This document shows, piece by piece, positions 12,514-20,412 of a DNA stretch of 43,281 nt; the stretch's first letter is position 1; each line of letters begins with the position of its first letter. Source of the stretch: Myxococcales bacterium (GTDB taxonomy: Bacteria > Myxococcota_A > Polyangia > Palsa-1104); NCBI GenBank assembly GCA_028287105.1, contig JAQBQH010000062.1, forward strand, positions 1-43,281, read 5' to 3'. The notes under the pieces are model-generated. The model did not search any database, was not told the DNA's origin, and saw only the letters and a list, made by a program, of their open reading frames with translations. Both the position numbers and the translations under genes were made by a program.

Positions 12514-12561
12514 CGCCGCCTCCACCTACCGCTCGCGGACCACTGGTGGTAAAACCGTAGC

Positions 12562-13449
12562 GTGAGTCTCCCCGGTCGCTTCGTCTCCACTCCGGTGGGC
12601 CGCGTCTTCGTGCATCAGCAGGGCCGCGGCGAGCCGCTCCTGCTGATCCACGGGTGGATGATGTCGCACTGGTACTTCCGCCCGATCATCGACGCCCTGT
12701 CCGCGGACTACGAGATCTTCGCGCTCGATTTGCCCGGCTTCGGCGAGTCGGACCGCCCCGCGCCCGACGCGTTCGCCTACGACCTCGGCGCCTATGCCGA
12801 CATCGTCGACGCGGTCATGGGAGAGCTCGGCCTCGCGCGTGCCGACGTGATCGGTGCGTCGATGGGCGGCGGCGTCGCGCTGACGCTCGCGGCGCGCCAT
12901 CCCGACCGCGTGCAGCGCCTCGTCCTTGCCGCCTCGGCCGTCTATCCGCCGCCGCTGCGCGCGCTCGACGCGCGCCTGGCGCTCACGCCGGTCCTGGGCC
13001 CGCTCGTCTTCCGCCACCTCTTCGGGCGTCGTGACTTCGCGCGCGGCTGCCGCTCGTTCTCGGTGCGCGACGGCCGCTGTCTCGACGACGAGTGGATCGA
13101 CTACTTCTGGGCGCGCCTCAACCGCGCCGGCGGGCTCGACGCCGCCTACGCGTGCATGCGCACGCTCACCTCGATGTCCGAGAACAACGCCGATCCCGGG
13201 CGCGTGCGCGCGCCGACGCTCTTGGTGTGGGGCGACGAAGACCGCCTCGTTCCGCTGGCGCACGGCAAGCGCCTGGCGCGTGCCATCGCCGGCGCTCGCC
13301 TCGAGATCGTGCCGGCCGCCGGGCACATGCCGTTCATCGAGCGCCCCGCCGAGTTCCTGCGCGTCGTGCGCCCCTTCCTCGCCGCGCCGGCGACACCGCT
13401 CGTGGAGACGCCGATTCCACCGCGCCACGCGCACAGCGTCGCCCGTTGA
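12562..13449 (+). CDS. Alpha/beta-fold hydrolase
   Basis: A 295-residue alpha/beta hydrolase. The oxyanion-hole motif LLLIHGWMM is at 27-35, and the nucleophile elbow GASMGGG puts Ser100 as catalytic serine. The acid is probably D227 in LLVWGDEDRLVP and the histidine is H255 in PAAGHMPF. There is no signal peptide, so it is cytoplasmic. The substrate cannot be told from sequence; esterases, epoxide hydrolases and C-C hydrolases share this fold. It starts at GTG 48 bases after ptsI and is followed directly by a receiver protein. Confidence 0.9.
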   Translation: MSLPGRFVSTPVGRVFVHQQGRGEPLLLIHGWMMSHWYFRPIIDALSADYEIFALDLPGFGESDRPAPDAFAYDLGAYADIVDAVMGELGLARADVIGASMGGGVALTLAARHPDRVQRLVLAASAVYPPPLRALDARLALTPVLGPLVFRHLFGRRDFARGCRSFSVRDGRCLDDEWIDYFWARLNRAGGLDAAYACMRTLTSMSENNADPGRVRAPTLLVWGDEDRLVPLAHGKRLARAIAGARLEIVPAAGHMPFIERPAEFLRVVRPFLAAPATPLVETPIPPRHAHSVAR

Positions 13450-13451
13450 CC

Positions 13452-13838
13452 ATGCCCCATCCTCTCAGAATCCTGATCGTCGAAGACTCGCCGGCCATGC
13501 GTCAGCTGCTCGCGCTCGCGGTGCGCAAGCGTCCCGGCGTCGAGGTGCAGGAGGCGGCCGACGGGCTGGCCGCGCTCAAGCTCCTCTCGGTCGGCAGCTT
13601 CGACCTCATGTTCGTCGACCTCAACATGCCGATCCTCGACGGCATGAAGCTGATCAAGCGGGTCCGCGAGTCGGAGGCCGCGCTCGGAGGCGAGCGGCTG
13701 CGCATCTGCGTCGTCACCACCGAGTCGGCGCAGGCGACCGAAGATCAGGCGCGCGCGCTCGGCGCCGACTTCTTCGTGCGTAAGCCCGTCAGCCGTCGCG
13801 ACGTGGAGCGCATCCTTCAGGAGGCCTTCCCTGGCTAG
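13452..13838 (+). CDS. Single-domain response regulator (CheY-like)
   Basis: A 128-residue receiver domain with no output domain. The acidic pair E11-D12 (IVEDS), the phosphoacceptor D56 (FVDLNMP) and the conserved Lys in FFVRKPV are present. The region where CheY has Thr/Ser is VVTTES, so the switch residue is also kept. The ATG lies two bases after the hydrolase stop without a clear ribosome-binding site, so translation is probably coupled. The partner kinase is not in this window. Likely a phosphorelay shuttle or motility/signalling adaptor. Confidence 0.93.
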   Translation: MPHPLRILIVEDSPAMRQLLALAVRKRPGVEVQEAADGLAALKLLSVGSFDLMFVDLNMPILDGMKLIKRVRESEAALGGERLRICVVTTESAQATEDQARALGADFFVRKPVSRRDVERILQEAFPG

Positions 13839-14349
13839 GCCGCGCGCCGTCGATTCCGCGACGCGGTGGTCGGTCCGCGCCGCTGCCGACCGCGACGTCG
13901 AGGCGCTGTCGGCCCTGTGGCACGAGGCCGACGAGCTGCACGCGCGCCTCTCGCCGGAGTTCTTCCGGCGCCCCGATCTCAACCGCGGCCGCCAGCGCGC
14001 CGCCGAGGCGCTGCGCGAGGCCGACGAGGGCGGCCACGAGACCATCCTCGTCGCCGTCGACGACCGCGGCGCGGTGTGCGGCGCCTGCCATCTGCAGATC
14101 TACGACACGCCGGTCGGCCACACCATGGTGCCGCAGCGGCGCGGGCACATCGAGACCCTCATCGTCGCCCGCCGCCAGCGCCGCCTCGGCTGCGGCCGCG
14201 CGCTCATGCAGGCCGCCACCACGTGGGCGCGCGCGCGCGGCGCCGGCCAGCTGCTCCTGACGGTGTGGTCGGGCAACGACGACGCCGAACGCTTCTACAG
14301 CGCGCTCGGTTATCGGTCCATCAGCCAGGTGCTCGGGTCCGACTTGTAA
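13831..14349 (+). CDS. GNAT-family N-acetyltransferase, probable CTG start
   Basis: A 172-residue Gcn5-related acetyltransferase. The N-terminal part (VRAAADRDVEALSALWHEA) and the acetyl-CoA-binding region (IETLIVARRQRRLGCGRALM) are typical, and it ends with the common NDDAERFYSALGYR motif. The conserved N-terminus has no ATG, GTG or TTG in frame; the first GTG (14074) would delete nearly half the domain. CTG at 13831 has AGGAGG at 13819-13824 exactly six bases before it and overlaps the stop of the receiver gene, so I take it as the start. A frameshift or sequencing error upstream is the other explanation. Substrate unknown. Confidence 0.8.
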   Translation: MARPRAVDSATRWSVRAAADRDVEALSALWHEADELHARLSPEFFRRPDLNRGRQRAAEALREADEGGHETILVAVDDRGAVCGACHLQIYDTPVGHTMVPQRRGHIETLIVARRQRRLGCGRALMQAATTWARARGAGQLLLTVWSGNDDAERFYSALGYRSISQVLGSDL

Positions 14350-17348
14350 TGCCGGTGGTCCGGCTCGCCGGCCCCCGTTCGCCGGCGCTCCTGGTGCTGT
14401 TGGCACTGGCGCTCGCGCTCTCGTCCGCGCTCGCCCTCGTCGCGCCGGGGGTCGCGCGCGCCGACGATCCGTCGCGCGTCTGGCGCACCATCGAGACCGC
14501 GCACTTCTATATCCACTTCTATACGCTGCCGCACGGGGGCGGCGAGGAGCTGGTCGCGCAGCGCCTGGCCACCGTCACCGAGTACGTCTACGAGCGGCTC
14601 ACGCCCGTCCTCGGCAAGGGGCTCGGCGGCAAGACCCACGTCGTCGTCACCGACGAGATCGACGACTACAACGGCTTCGCCGGCGTCTACCCCTATCCGT
14701 CGGTGACGCTGTACGCCAACTCGCCGGACGATCGCGCCGAGCTCAACGACTACGACGACTGGCTCACCGATCTGTTCATGCACGAGTTCACGCACATCAT
14801 CCACACCGGCACCATCGGCGGACCGTGCGCCAAGACCATCAACGCCGTCCTCGGCCTCGGGCTCGGCACCATCTATCCGCCCAACCAGTTCCAGCCGCGC
14901 TGGGGCCTCGAGGGGCTGGCCGTCTTCGAGGAGACCGCACGCACCTCGTCGGGCCGCCTGCGCAACTCGATCTGGGACATGTACCTGCGCGCGCAGACGC
15001 TCGAGAACCGCTTTCAGCGGCTCGATCAGTTCACGCATTTTCCCAATCAGTTCCCCTACGGCAACTCCGCCTATCTGTACGGCTCGTCGCTGATGCGCTT
15101 CGTCGCCGAGCACTACGGCGAGAGCGCGCTGCTGCGCATGTCGCGCGACTACGGCTCGGTGTGCGTGCCGGGGCAGATCAATCGCAGCATCCGCCGCGTC
15201 ACCGGCAAGACCTGGGTGCAGCTGTACGCCGACTTCCACGACGATCTGCGCCGCAAGTACACGGCGCAGCGCGACGCCATCGTCAGCGCCGGAATCACGC
15301 CCACACGCACGCTCCTGCACGCCGACCCCTCGTCGGGGCAGAGGCCGGTCTTCACGCCCGACGGTCGCGAGATCATCGTCCTGCGCAACGATGGCTATGG
15401 GCGGCAAGGATTCGTCCGCATCCCCGTCGATGCGCCGCCGCCGGCGCGGCGCGGCACCGCCAACAAGTGGGCCAAGACCGAGCTGGCCACCGACGCCGCG
15501 GGCGGCCCGTCGCTCAGCGCCGACGGCCGCTGGCTCGCCTTCCACGAGCAGACCGTCTACCGCACCAACTATCTGTTCAACGATCTGTTCCTCTACGATC
15601 GCGTCACGCGCAAGAAGCGCCGCATCACCGACGGCGCCCGCGCCTGGAACCCCGCGCTCTCGCCCGACGGCCACTGGGTCGCCTTCGAGCAGACCGCCAA
15701 CTCCTCGCGCGGCCTCGGGCTCATGCGCACCGACGGTGACGGCACCATCGAGTCGCTCATCCCCGTCGCCAACATGGAGCACGCCTACACGCCGTCCTGG
15801 TCGCCCGACGGCAAGACCATCGCGTTCTCGTGGTGGAAGCGGGGCGGCCGCCGCGACATCTACGTCATCGACGTCGCCACGCGCGCCGTCACCGCCATCA
15901 CCAGCGACCGCGCCTATGACCTCGAGCCGCGCTTCTCCAGCGACGGCAAGCTGATCTATTTCGTCAGCGATCGCACCGGCGTCTACAACCTCTACGCCTA
16001 CGAGCTGGAGACGAAGAAGTTTTTCCAGATCACCAACGTCGTCAACGGCGTCTTCGATCCGTCGATCTCCCCCGACGGCAAGACCGTCGCCTTCATCGGC
16101 TTCGTCGCCGACGGCTACACGCTCGAGACCGCCACGCTCGATCGCGCCACCTGGCGCGAAGCCTCGCCGCCGCTGCTCGATCGCCCCGACGTGCCGCCGC
16201 CGCCCGAGGAGCCGCCGCACGCGACGCGCCGCTACAACCCGCTGCGTACGCTCTATCCGTTCACCTGGAAACCGTACGCGGTGCCCGACGGCTACGGCGA
16301 GATCATCGGCGTCGAGCTCTCGGGCTCCGACGTGGTCGGCCGCCACGCCTGGAACCTGCAGCTCGGCTTCGGCACCGGCCGCTCCGACGACGTGCAGTTC
16401 TCGGCCAACTACGGCTACAGCGGCCTCTGGCCCTCGCTCAACATGGGCGTGGCCCACGCGCTCGAGCGCCGCGGCGGCCTCTTCGCCAACGGCCAGGACG
16501 TCGGATGGGACGCCGACACCTGGTCGGTCGGCACCGGCATCGGCCTGCCGCTCTACCGCCACATCGTCGCCTCGTCCGACCTCTTCTTCTCGTACGACTG
16601 GAGCCTCACGCGCAACCTGGCGCCGCCGCCGCTCATCGATCCGTCGAGCTACATCCCGCAGTATCCCGACACCGGCACCGCCGCCGGCTTCGGCGCGACC
16701 TGGTCCTATCAGAATACGCGGCGCTTTCAGTACTCGGTCTCGACGGAGCAGGGGCGCCGCCTGTCGTTCTCGCTCGGCGTCAGCGCGCGCGCCCTCGGCG
16801 GCTCGCGCGACACCTTTTCGGCGTCGTGGCACTACCAGGAGTGGGTGCCGATGCCGTTCGGCAATCGGCTGCTACGCAATCACGTCCTGTCGCTCGCCTA
16901 TGGCGGCGGCGTCTCGGGCGGTCCGTCGGGCCACCATCCGCTGTTCTTCCTCGGCGGCTATCCGCAGCAGGACCTCTTGAAGTCGATCTACGACTTCACG
17001 CGCCCCGGCTCGGCGACGCTGCGCGGCTACGGCTTCGCGTCGCAGTACGGCGACCAGTTCCACGTCGTCAATCTCGAGTATCGCTTCCCGATCGCCTGGA
17101 TCGATCGCGGCCTCGACACCTTCCCGCTCTACTTGAAGCGCGTGCACGGCAAATTCTTCGCCGACTACGGCGGCGCCTTCAACGGCAGCGTCGCGTTCGA
17201 CAAGCTCAAGCTCGGCGTCGGCGCCGAGGTGATGCTGGAGATCACCTACGCCTATTACTTCAACGCCGCGCTACAGCTCGGCTACGCGCACGGCTTCATG
17301 AAGGGCGGCGGCGATCAGATCTACTTCCTCTTGAACTCGCCGTTCTGA
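14349..17348 (+). CDS. Metallopeptidase / PD40 propeller / outer-membrane barrel fusion
   Basis: A 999-residue secreted protein with three modules. A signal peptide covers about 1-38. A gluzincin-like zinc protease domain has the HEFTH motif at 145-149 with a likely third ligand E188 in WGLEGLAVFEE. A propeller of TolB-like PD40 repeats spans about 340-615 (repeated SPDG and SxDGK motifs). A beta-rich region from about 650 to 999 is rich in alternating aromatic residues and ends in Phe, like BamA/surface-antigen outer-membrane barrels. The ATG overlaps the GNAT stop by one base (TAATG). It probably sits in the outer membrane with the protease and propeller on one side. Substrate unknown. Confidence 0.88.
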   Translation: MPVVRLAGPRSPALLVLLALALALSSALALVAPGVARADDPSRVWRTIETAHFYIHFYTLPHGGGEELVAQRLATVTEYVYERLTPVLGKGLGGKTHVVVTDEIDDYNGFAGVYPYPSVTLYANSPDDRAELNDYDDWLTDLFMHEFTHIIHTGTIGGPCAKTINAVLGLGLGTIYPPNQFQPRWGLEGLAVFEETARTSSGRLRNSIWDMYLRAQTLENRFQRLDQFTHFPNQFPYGNSAYLYGSSLMRFVAEHYGESALLRMSRDYGSVCVPGQINRSIRRVTGKTWVQLYADFHDDLRRKYTAQRDAIVSAGITPTRTLLHADPSSGQRPVFTPDGREIIVLRNDGYGRQGFVRIPVDAPPPARRGTANKWAKTELATDAAGGPSLSADGRWLAFHEQTVYRTNYLFNDLFLYDRVTRKKRRITDGARAWNPALSPDGHWVAFEQTANSSRGLGLMRTDGDGTIESLIPVANMEHAYTPSWSPDGKTIAFSWWKRGGRRDIYVIDVATRAVTAITSDRAYDLEPRFSSDGKLIYFVSDRTGVYNLYAYELETKKFFQITNVVNGVFDPSISPDGKTVAFIGFVADGYTLETATLDRATWREASPPLLDRPDVPPPPEEPPHATRRYNPLRTLYPFTWKPYAVPDGYGEIIGVELSGSDVVGRHAWNLQLGFGTGRSDDVQFSANYGYSGLWPSLNMGVAHALERRGGLFANGQDVGWDADTWSVGTGIGLPLYRHIVASSDLFFSYDWSLTRNLAPPPLIDPSSYIPQYPDTGTAAGFGATWSYQNTRRFQYSVSTEQGRRLSFSLGVSARALGGSRDTFSASWHYQEWVPMPFGNRLLRNHVLSLAYGGGVSGGPSGHHPLFFLGGYPQQDLLKSIYDFTRPGSATLRGYGFASQYGDQFHVVNLEYRFPIAWIDRGLDTFPLYLKRVHGKFFADYGGAFNGSVAFDKLKLGVGAEVMLEITYAYYFNAALQLGYAHGFMKGGGDQIYFLLNSPF

Positions 17349-17355
17349 AGCGCTG

Positions 17356-17778
17356 CTACTTCGGGTCGCCTTCGGTCGAGTCGCTGTCTTCGGAGTGCGG
17401 CCGGCCGAGCAGCCGCTCGACGTTGTACAAGAGCACCGCCTTGACGAACGGCTTGGCCACGTACTCGTCGGCGCCGAGGCCGAGCCCGATGTGCGCGTCG
17501 TCGACGTTGGCGTGCGCCGCCGTCAGCATGATGATCGGGATCTTGCTGGTCGCCGCGTCGCTCTTGAGCCGGCGACACACTTCCCAGCCGTCGATCTTCG
17601 GGATGTTCAGGTCGAGGATGATGAGATCGGGATGCTTGGACGCGACCTGCGCCAGCGCCTCGGCGCCGTCGGCCGCCGTGTGCACGACGTAGCCGCGCTT
17701 CTCGAAGATCCGCGCCACGAGCTTGTTGATCTCGGGCTCGTCGTCCACGACCAACAGCGTCGCTTGCGTGCCGCTCAT
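17356..17778 (-). CDS. Single-domain response regulator
   Basis: A 140-residue receiver domain. The acidic residues are D12-D13 (VVDDEPEIN), the phosphoacceptor is D56 (LIILDLNIPK), the switch Thr is in MLTAAH and the conserved Lys in EYVAKPF. The tail at about 125-140 is acidic and has no output domain. It lies last in a minus-strand run after the aroF, glutaredoxin-like and TlpA-like genes, with GGAGG just before its ATG. Its 3' end converges on the barrel-fusion gene with seven bases between stops. Confidence 0.92.
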   Translation of the reverse strand: MSGTQATLLVVDDEPEINKLVARIFEKRGYVVHTAADGAEALAQVASKHPDLIILDLNIPKIDGWEVCRRLKSDAATSKIPIIMLTAAHANVDDAHIGLGLGADEYVAKPFVKAVLLYNVERLLGRPHSEDSDSTEGDPK

Positions 17779-17791
17779 GCTGCCTCCCCCC

Positions 17792-18427
17792 TCAGTCGAG
17801 CATCGCGTCGATGCAGGATGACACCGCCGACGAGCTCCAGTCCCGATTGCTCACGACGTAGTAACGAATCATCCCCTCTTTGTCGACGAGGAAGGACTCG
17901 GGAAACTTCTCCGTGCCCCAGGCTTTCGGCACGCTGCGCGCCGTGTCGAGGACGACGTCGAGCGAGGTGCCCTTGGCGAAGAACTTACGGACCGCCGGCC
18001 AATCGTCGTCGACGCTGACGGCGAGCAGGTGGAACGGCTTGCCCTTCTTCGACTCGACGAGCTGCTCCATCGACGGCATCTCGACGACGCAGGTGCCGCA
18101 CCAGGTGGCCCAGAAGTTGACCAGCACCACCTGCCCGCGCAGCGACGACAGCTTCACCTCGCGCCCCGAGTAGTCCTTGAGCGTGAAGTCGGGCGCGCGC
18201 ACCGGCATGCGGCCGAGCGCGGCGTTCATCGGCGCCGGCTGCAGCGCGTCGCAGGCGGCCTCGCGGGCGGCATGCTCGCCGTCGCGGGCGCGCGCCATCG
18301 CGTCGGGCAGGGCGCGCACGAACAGGAACACCATCAGGATCGCGATGGCGGCGGCGACGCCGTACGCCGAGGCGCGCATGAGCGGGCTGACCGGCTTTGC
18401 CGGCTGCGGTTGCGTTTCGTTACTCAC
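17792..18427 (-). CDS. TlpA/ResA-like membrane-anchored thioredoxin
   Basis: A 211-residue thiol-disulfide oxidoreductase. A single N-terminal membrane helix (about 18-40) anchors a periplasmic TlpA-like domain. The active site is C110-G-T-C113 in [10 protein letters not shown], and the cis-proline is in KFPESFLVD. Such proteins reduce disulfides on the periplasmic side, often for cytochrome c maturation; the partner here is unknown. I chose GTG at 18427, which overlaps the stop of the glutaredoxin-like gene and follows GGAGAG; a GTG at 18448 is possible. The downstream receiver gene begins 13 bases after its stop. Confidence 0.9.
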   Translation of the reverse strand: MSNETQPQPAKPVSPLMRASAYGVAAAIAILMVFLFVRALPDAMARARDGEHAAREAACDALQPAPMNAALGRMPVRAPDFTLKDYSGREVKLSSLRGQVVLVNFWATWCGTCVVEMPSMEQLVESKKGKPFHLLAVSVDDDWPAVRKFFAKGTSLDVVLDTARSVPKAWGTEKFPESFLVDKEGMIRYYVVSNRDWSSSAVSSCIDAMLD

Positions 18428-18692
18428 GGTCGCTCTCCACGTCGCCACTCACGGGCGAGCCCTCGAGCCGGCGCACCAACATCGCCTCGTCGAGGCGGTA
18501 CTTCGCGATCTTCTTGCCATCGACGAGGAGCACCGGGACATCCCAATTGTACTCCTCCCGCAGCTTCGGGTCTTGGTCGATGTCGATGAGCTCGAGCGTG
18601 AAGGCAAAGCGTGGAGCGAGGGCGTCGATCTGATCCTTCATCACGTCGCAAAGATGGCAACCGACGCGGGTGTAGAGGATCAGCTTCTTCAC
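18420..18692 (-). CDS. Glutaredoxin-like (DUF836-type) protein
   Basis: A 90-residue cytoplasmic thioredoxin-fold protein of the short glutaredoxin-like family. The redox motif C12-H-L-C15 lies in [13 protein letters not shown], which is characteristic of the group, and [14 protein letters not shown] carries the cis-proline. It starts at GTG 18692, overlapping the stop of the DAHP synthase gene by four bases, and its own stop overlaps the start of the TlpA-like gene. This tight overlap with no spare bases indicates one operon. The electron partner is unknown. Confidence 0.9.
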   Translation of the reverse strand: MKKLILYTRVGCHLCDVMKDQIDALAPRFAFTLELIDIDQDPKLREEYNWDVPVLLVDGKKIAKYRLDEAMLVRRLEGSPVSGDVESDRE

Positions 18693-19720
18693 ATGGAGAC
18701 TTTTAGCACCTCGGCCATGGCGCGCAACGTCGTCATGAGCTCGGCGAACTCCTCCGGGCGTAACGACTGTGGCCCATCGCACAGTGCCTTGTCCGGGTCG
18801 GGATGGACGTCGACCATGATGCCGTCGGCGCCGGCCGCGAGCGCTGCCCGCGCCATCGGCCGCACCAGGAGCGAATCGCCGGTGGCGTGCGAGGGATCGA
18901 CGACGATCGGAAGGTGCGTCAGCCGCTTGATGAGCGGGATCGATCCGAGGTCGAGGGTGTTGCGCGTCATCGGCTCGAAGGTGCGAATGCCGCGCTCGCA
19001 CAAGATGACCTGATAGTTGCCGCCCTTGACGACGTACTCGGCGGCCATCAGGAACTCCTGGATCGTCGACGACATGCCGCGCTTGAGGAGGACGGGCTTG
19101 CGCACCTGCGACACCGCCTCGAGGAGCGCGAAGTTCTGCGCGTTGCGCGTGCCGATCTGCAAGACGTCGGCGTACTCGGCGACCTGCTCGACGTGGCTCG
19201 AGTCGACCACCTCGGTGATGATCGGCAGGCCCGTCTCGTGGCGCGCCTCGGCGAGGATCTTGAGGCCGTCGAGCTTGGTGCCCTGGAACGAGTAGGGCGA
19301 CGTGCGCGGCTTGAAGGCGCCGCCGCGCAGGAAGGTCGCGCCGGCGGCCTTGACCGCGCGCGCCGCCGTCAGCGTCTGCTCGCGCCCTTCGACGGCGCAC
19401 GGGCCGGCGATGATGCCGAAGATGCCGCCGCCGATTCGCGACGGGCCCGCGGCGGTCGCGGTCTGGATGCTGATGACGGTGTCGTGCGGATGGGTCTCGC
19501 GCGAGGCCAGCTTGAACGGCTTCGAGATCGAGACCGCCTCGGCGACGCCGCCCATGTGCTGGAAGTGCGCGGGATCGACGGGGCCCGGGTTGCCGGTGAT
19601 GGCGACGGCGATGCGCTGCGCGCCGGGCATCTTGTGCGGCTCGAAGCCGAGCGAGCGGACCTTCGCGGCGACGGCGTCGACCTCGAGCGGTGAGGCGGTT
19701 GCGTGCATGAGGATGAGCAT
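18689..19720 (-). CDS. aroF: 3-deoxy-7-phosphoheptulonate (DAHP) synthase, type I-beta
   Basis: A 343-residue DAHP synthase that condenses phosphoenolpyruvate with erythrose-4-phosphate, the first step of the shikimate pathway. The N-terminal segment (about 1-70, ferredoxin-like) matches the regulatory domain of Thermotoga-type enzymes. Core motifs are [41 protein letters not shown] and [11 protein letters not shown], with the metal-binding Cys in AGPC. It is the first gene of a minus-strand set with thiol-redox genes, and no other aromatic gene is nearby. Assignment to the family is firm. Confidence 0.96.
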   Translation of the reverse strand: MLILMHATASPLEVDAVAAKVRSLGFEPHKMPGAQRIAVAITGNPGPVDPAHFQHMGGVAEAVSISKPFKLASRETHPHDTVISIQTATAAGPSRIGGGIFGIIAGPCAVEGREQTLTAARAVKAAGATFLRGGAFKPRTSPYSFQGTKLDGLKILAEARHETGLPIITEVVDSSHVEQVAEYADVLQIGTRNAQNFALLEAVSQVRKPVLLKRGMSSTIQEFLMAAEYVVKGGNYQVILCERGIRTFEPMTRNTLDLGSIPLIKRLTHLPIVVDPSHATGDSLLVRPMARAALAAGADGIMVDVHPDPDKALCDGPQSLRPEEFAELMTTLRAMAEVLKVSM

Positions 19721-19763
19721 GGTGCGCGAAGCCTAGCACATCTGACGCAGAGCGTCGTAGCGG

Positions 19764-20306
19764 TCAGACCGGTGCCAGCGGCCGGCGTGTCCCCGACGGC
19801 AATTCGACCTCGATGGGGTCCCCCGCGCAGACGTCGCCGCTACTGACCACGACCGCCATGACGCCGGTCTTGCGCACCAGCCCGCCCTCGGCATCGCGCG
19901 CCAGGTTGGCCGCCATGAGCCCCTTTGAAATCCCGTCGAGCTGCACGCAGGGATTGCGCAGCCCGGTCACCTCGACGACGGCCGTCGCCCCGAGCTTGAG
20001 GCGCGTCCGCTCCGGCAGCGCCAGCAGATCGATCCCGCGGGTCGTCACGTTCTCGCCCATCTGCCCCGGCGCCAACACGAACCCCGCCGCCCGCAGCTCG
20101 TCATGCAGCTCCGCATGAATCAGATGCACCTGCCGCAAATTCGCCACCGTAGGGTCCTTCTTCACCCGCGAGCGATGCTTCACCGTCTCCCCCGCATGCG
20201 CATCGCCCTCGACCCCGAGCCCCTTCACGAGTCGGATCGACAGCTCGTTCCCCTTCGCCATCGTATGCGTCGCGCTCCGACTCACCGCGGTCACGATCCC
20301 CTTCAT
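19764..20306 (-). CDS. MOSC domain-containing protein
   Basis: A 180-residue MOSC domain protein. The conserved Cys lies in VTGLRNPCVQLDG, with GLGVEGDAHAG and GQMGENVTTRGIDLLALP as the other family motifs. MOSC domains occur in molybdenum cofactor sulfurases and in YiiM-type enzymes that use the cofactor; the length is close to the small YiiM-like members. I chose ATG at 20306 because upstream TTG codons (20312, 20324) fall in or beside the terminator of the preceding gene. Likely cytoplasmic; exact reaction unknown. Confidence 0.92.
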   Translation of the reverse strand: MKGIVTAVSRSATHTMAKGNELSIRLVKGLGVEGDAHAGETVKHRSRVKKDPTVANLRQVHLIHAELHDELRAAGFVLAPGQMGENVTTRGIDLLALPERTRLKLGATAVVEVTGLRNPCVQLDGISKGLMAANLARDAEGGLVRKTGVMAVVVSSGDVCAGDPIEVELPSGTRRPLAPV

Positions 20307-20322
20307 CCTCAAACTGTAACGC

Positions 20323-20355
20323 AAAAAAAAAGCGGGGCCCCTCTCGAGGCCCCGC
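20323..20355 (-). terminator. Intrinsic terminator after the four-domain DsbA-like gene
   Basis: Read on the minus strand, an 8-base perfect stem (GCGGGGCC pairing with GGCCCCGC, at 20348-20355 and 20332-20339) with an 8-base loop is followed by nine T residues at 20331-20323. This is a textbook rho-independent terminator. It stops transcription from the gene upstream and separates it from the MOSC gene. Confidence 0.92.
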
Positions 20356-20365
20356 GTGGTGCTCT

Positions 20366-20409
20366 TCTAACAGCTAACAGCCGGCGGCTAACAGCCGGCG
20401 GCCAACGAC
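20366..20409. repeat. Short tandem repeat sequence after the DsbA-like gene
   Basis: Imperfect copies of a 14-base unit (GCTAACAGCCGGCG, in two adjacent copies) are preceded by CTAACAGCTAACAG. On the minus strand this reads as repeated CTGTTAG. It is the same type of sequence as the CTGACAG repeats at 23066-23100, so the two together flank the four-domain DsbA-like gene. Confidence 0.7.
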
Positions 20410-20412
20410 CGC

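Noticed and set aside
14310-16832. Open frame of 840 codons opposite the barrel-fusion gene
   Set aside because: Arg/Val/Asp-rich shadow without domains; the other strand has clear motifs.
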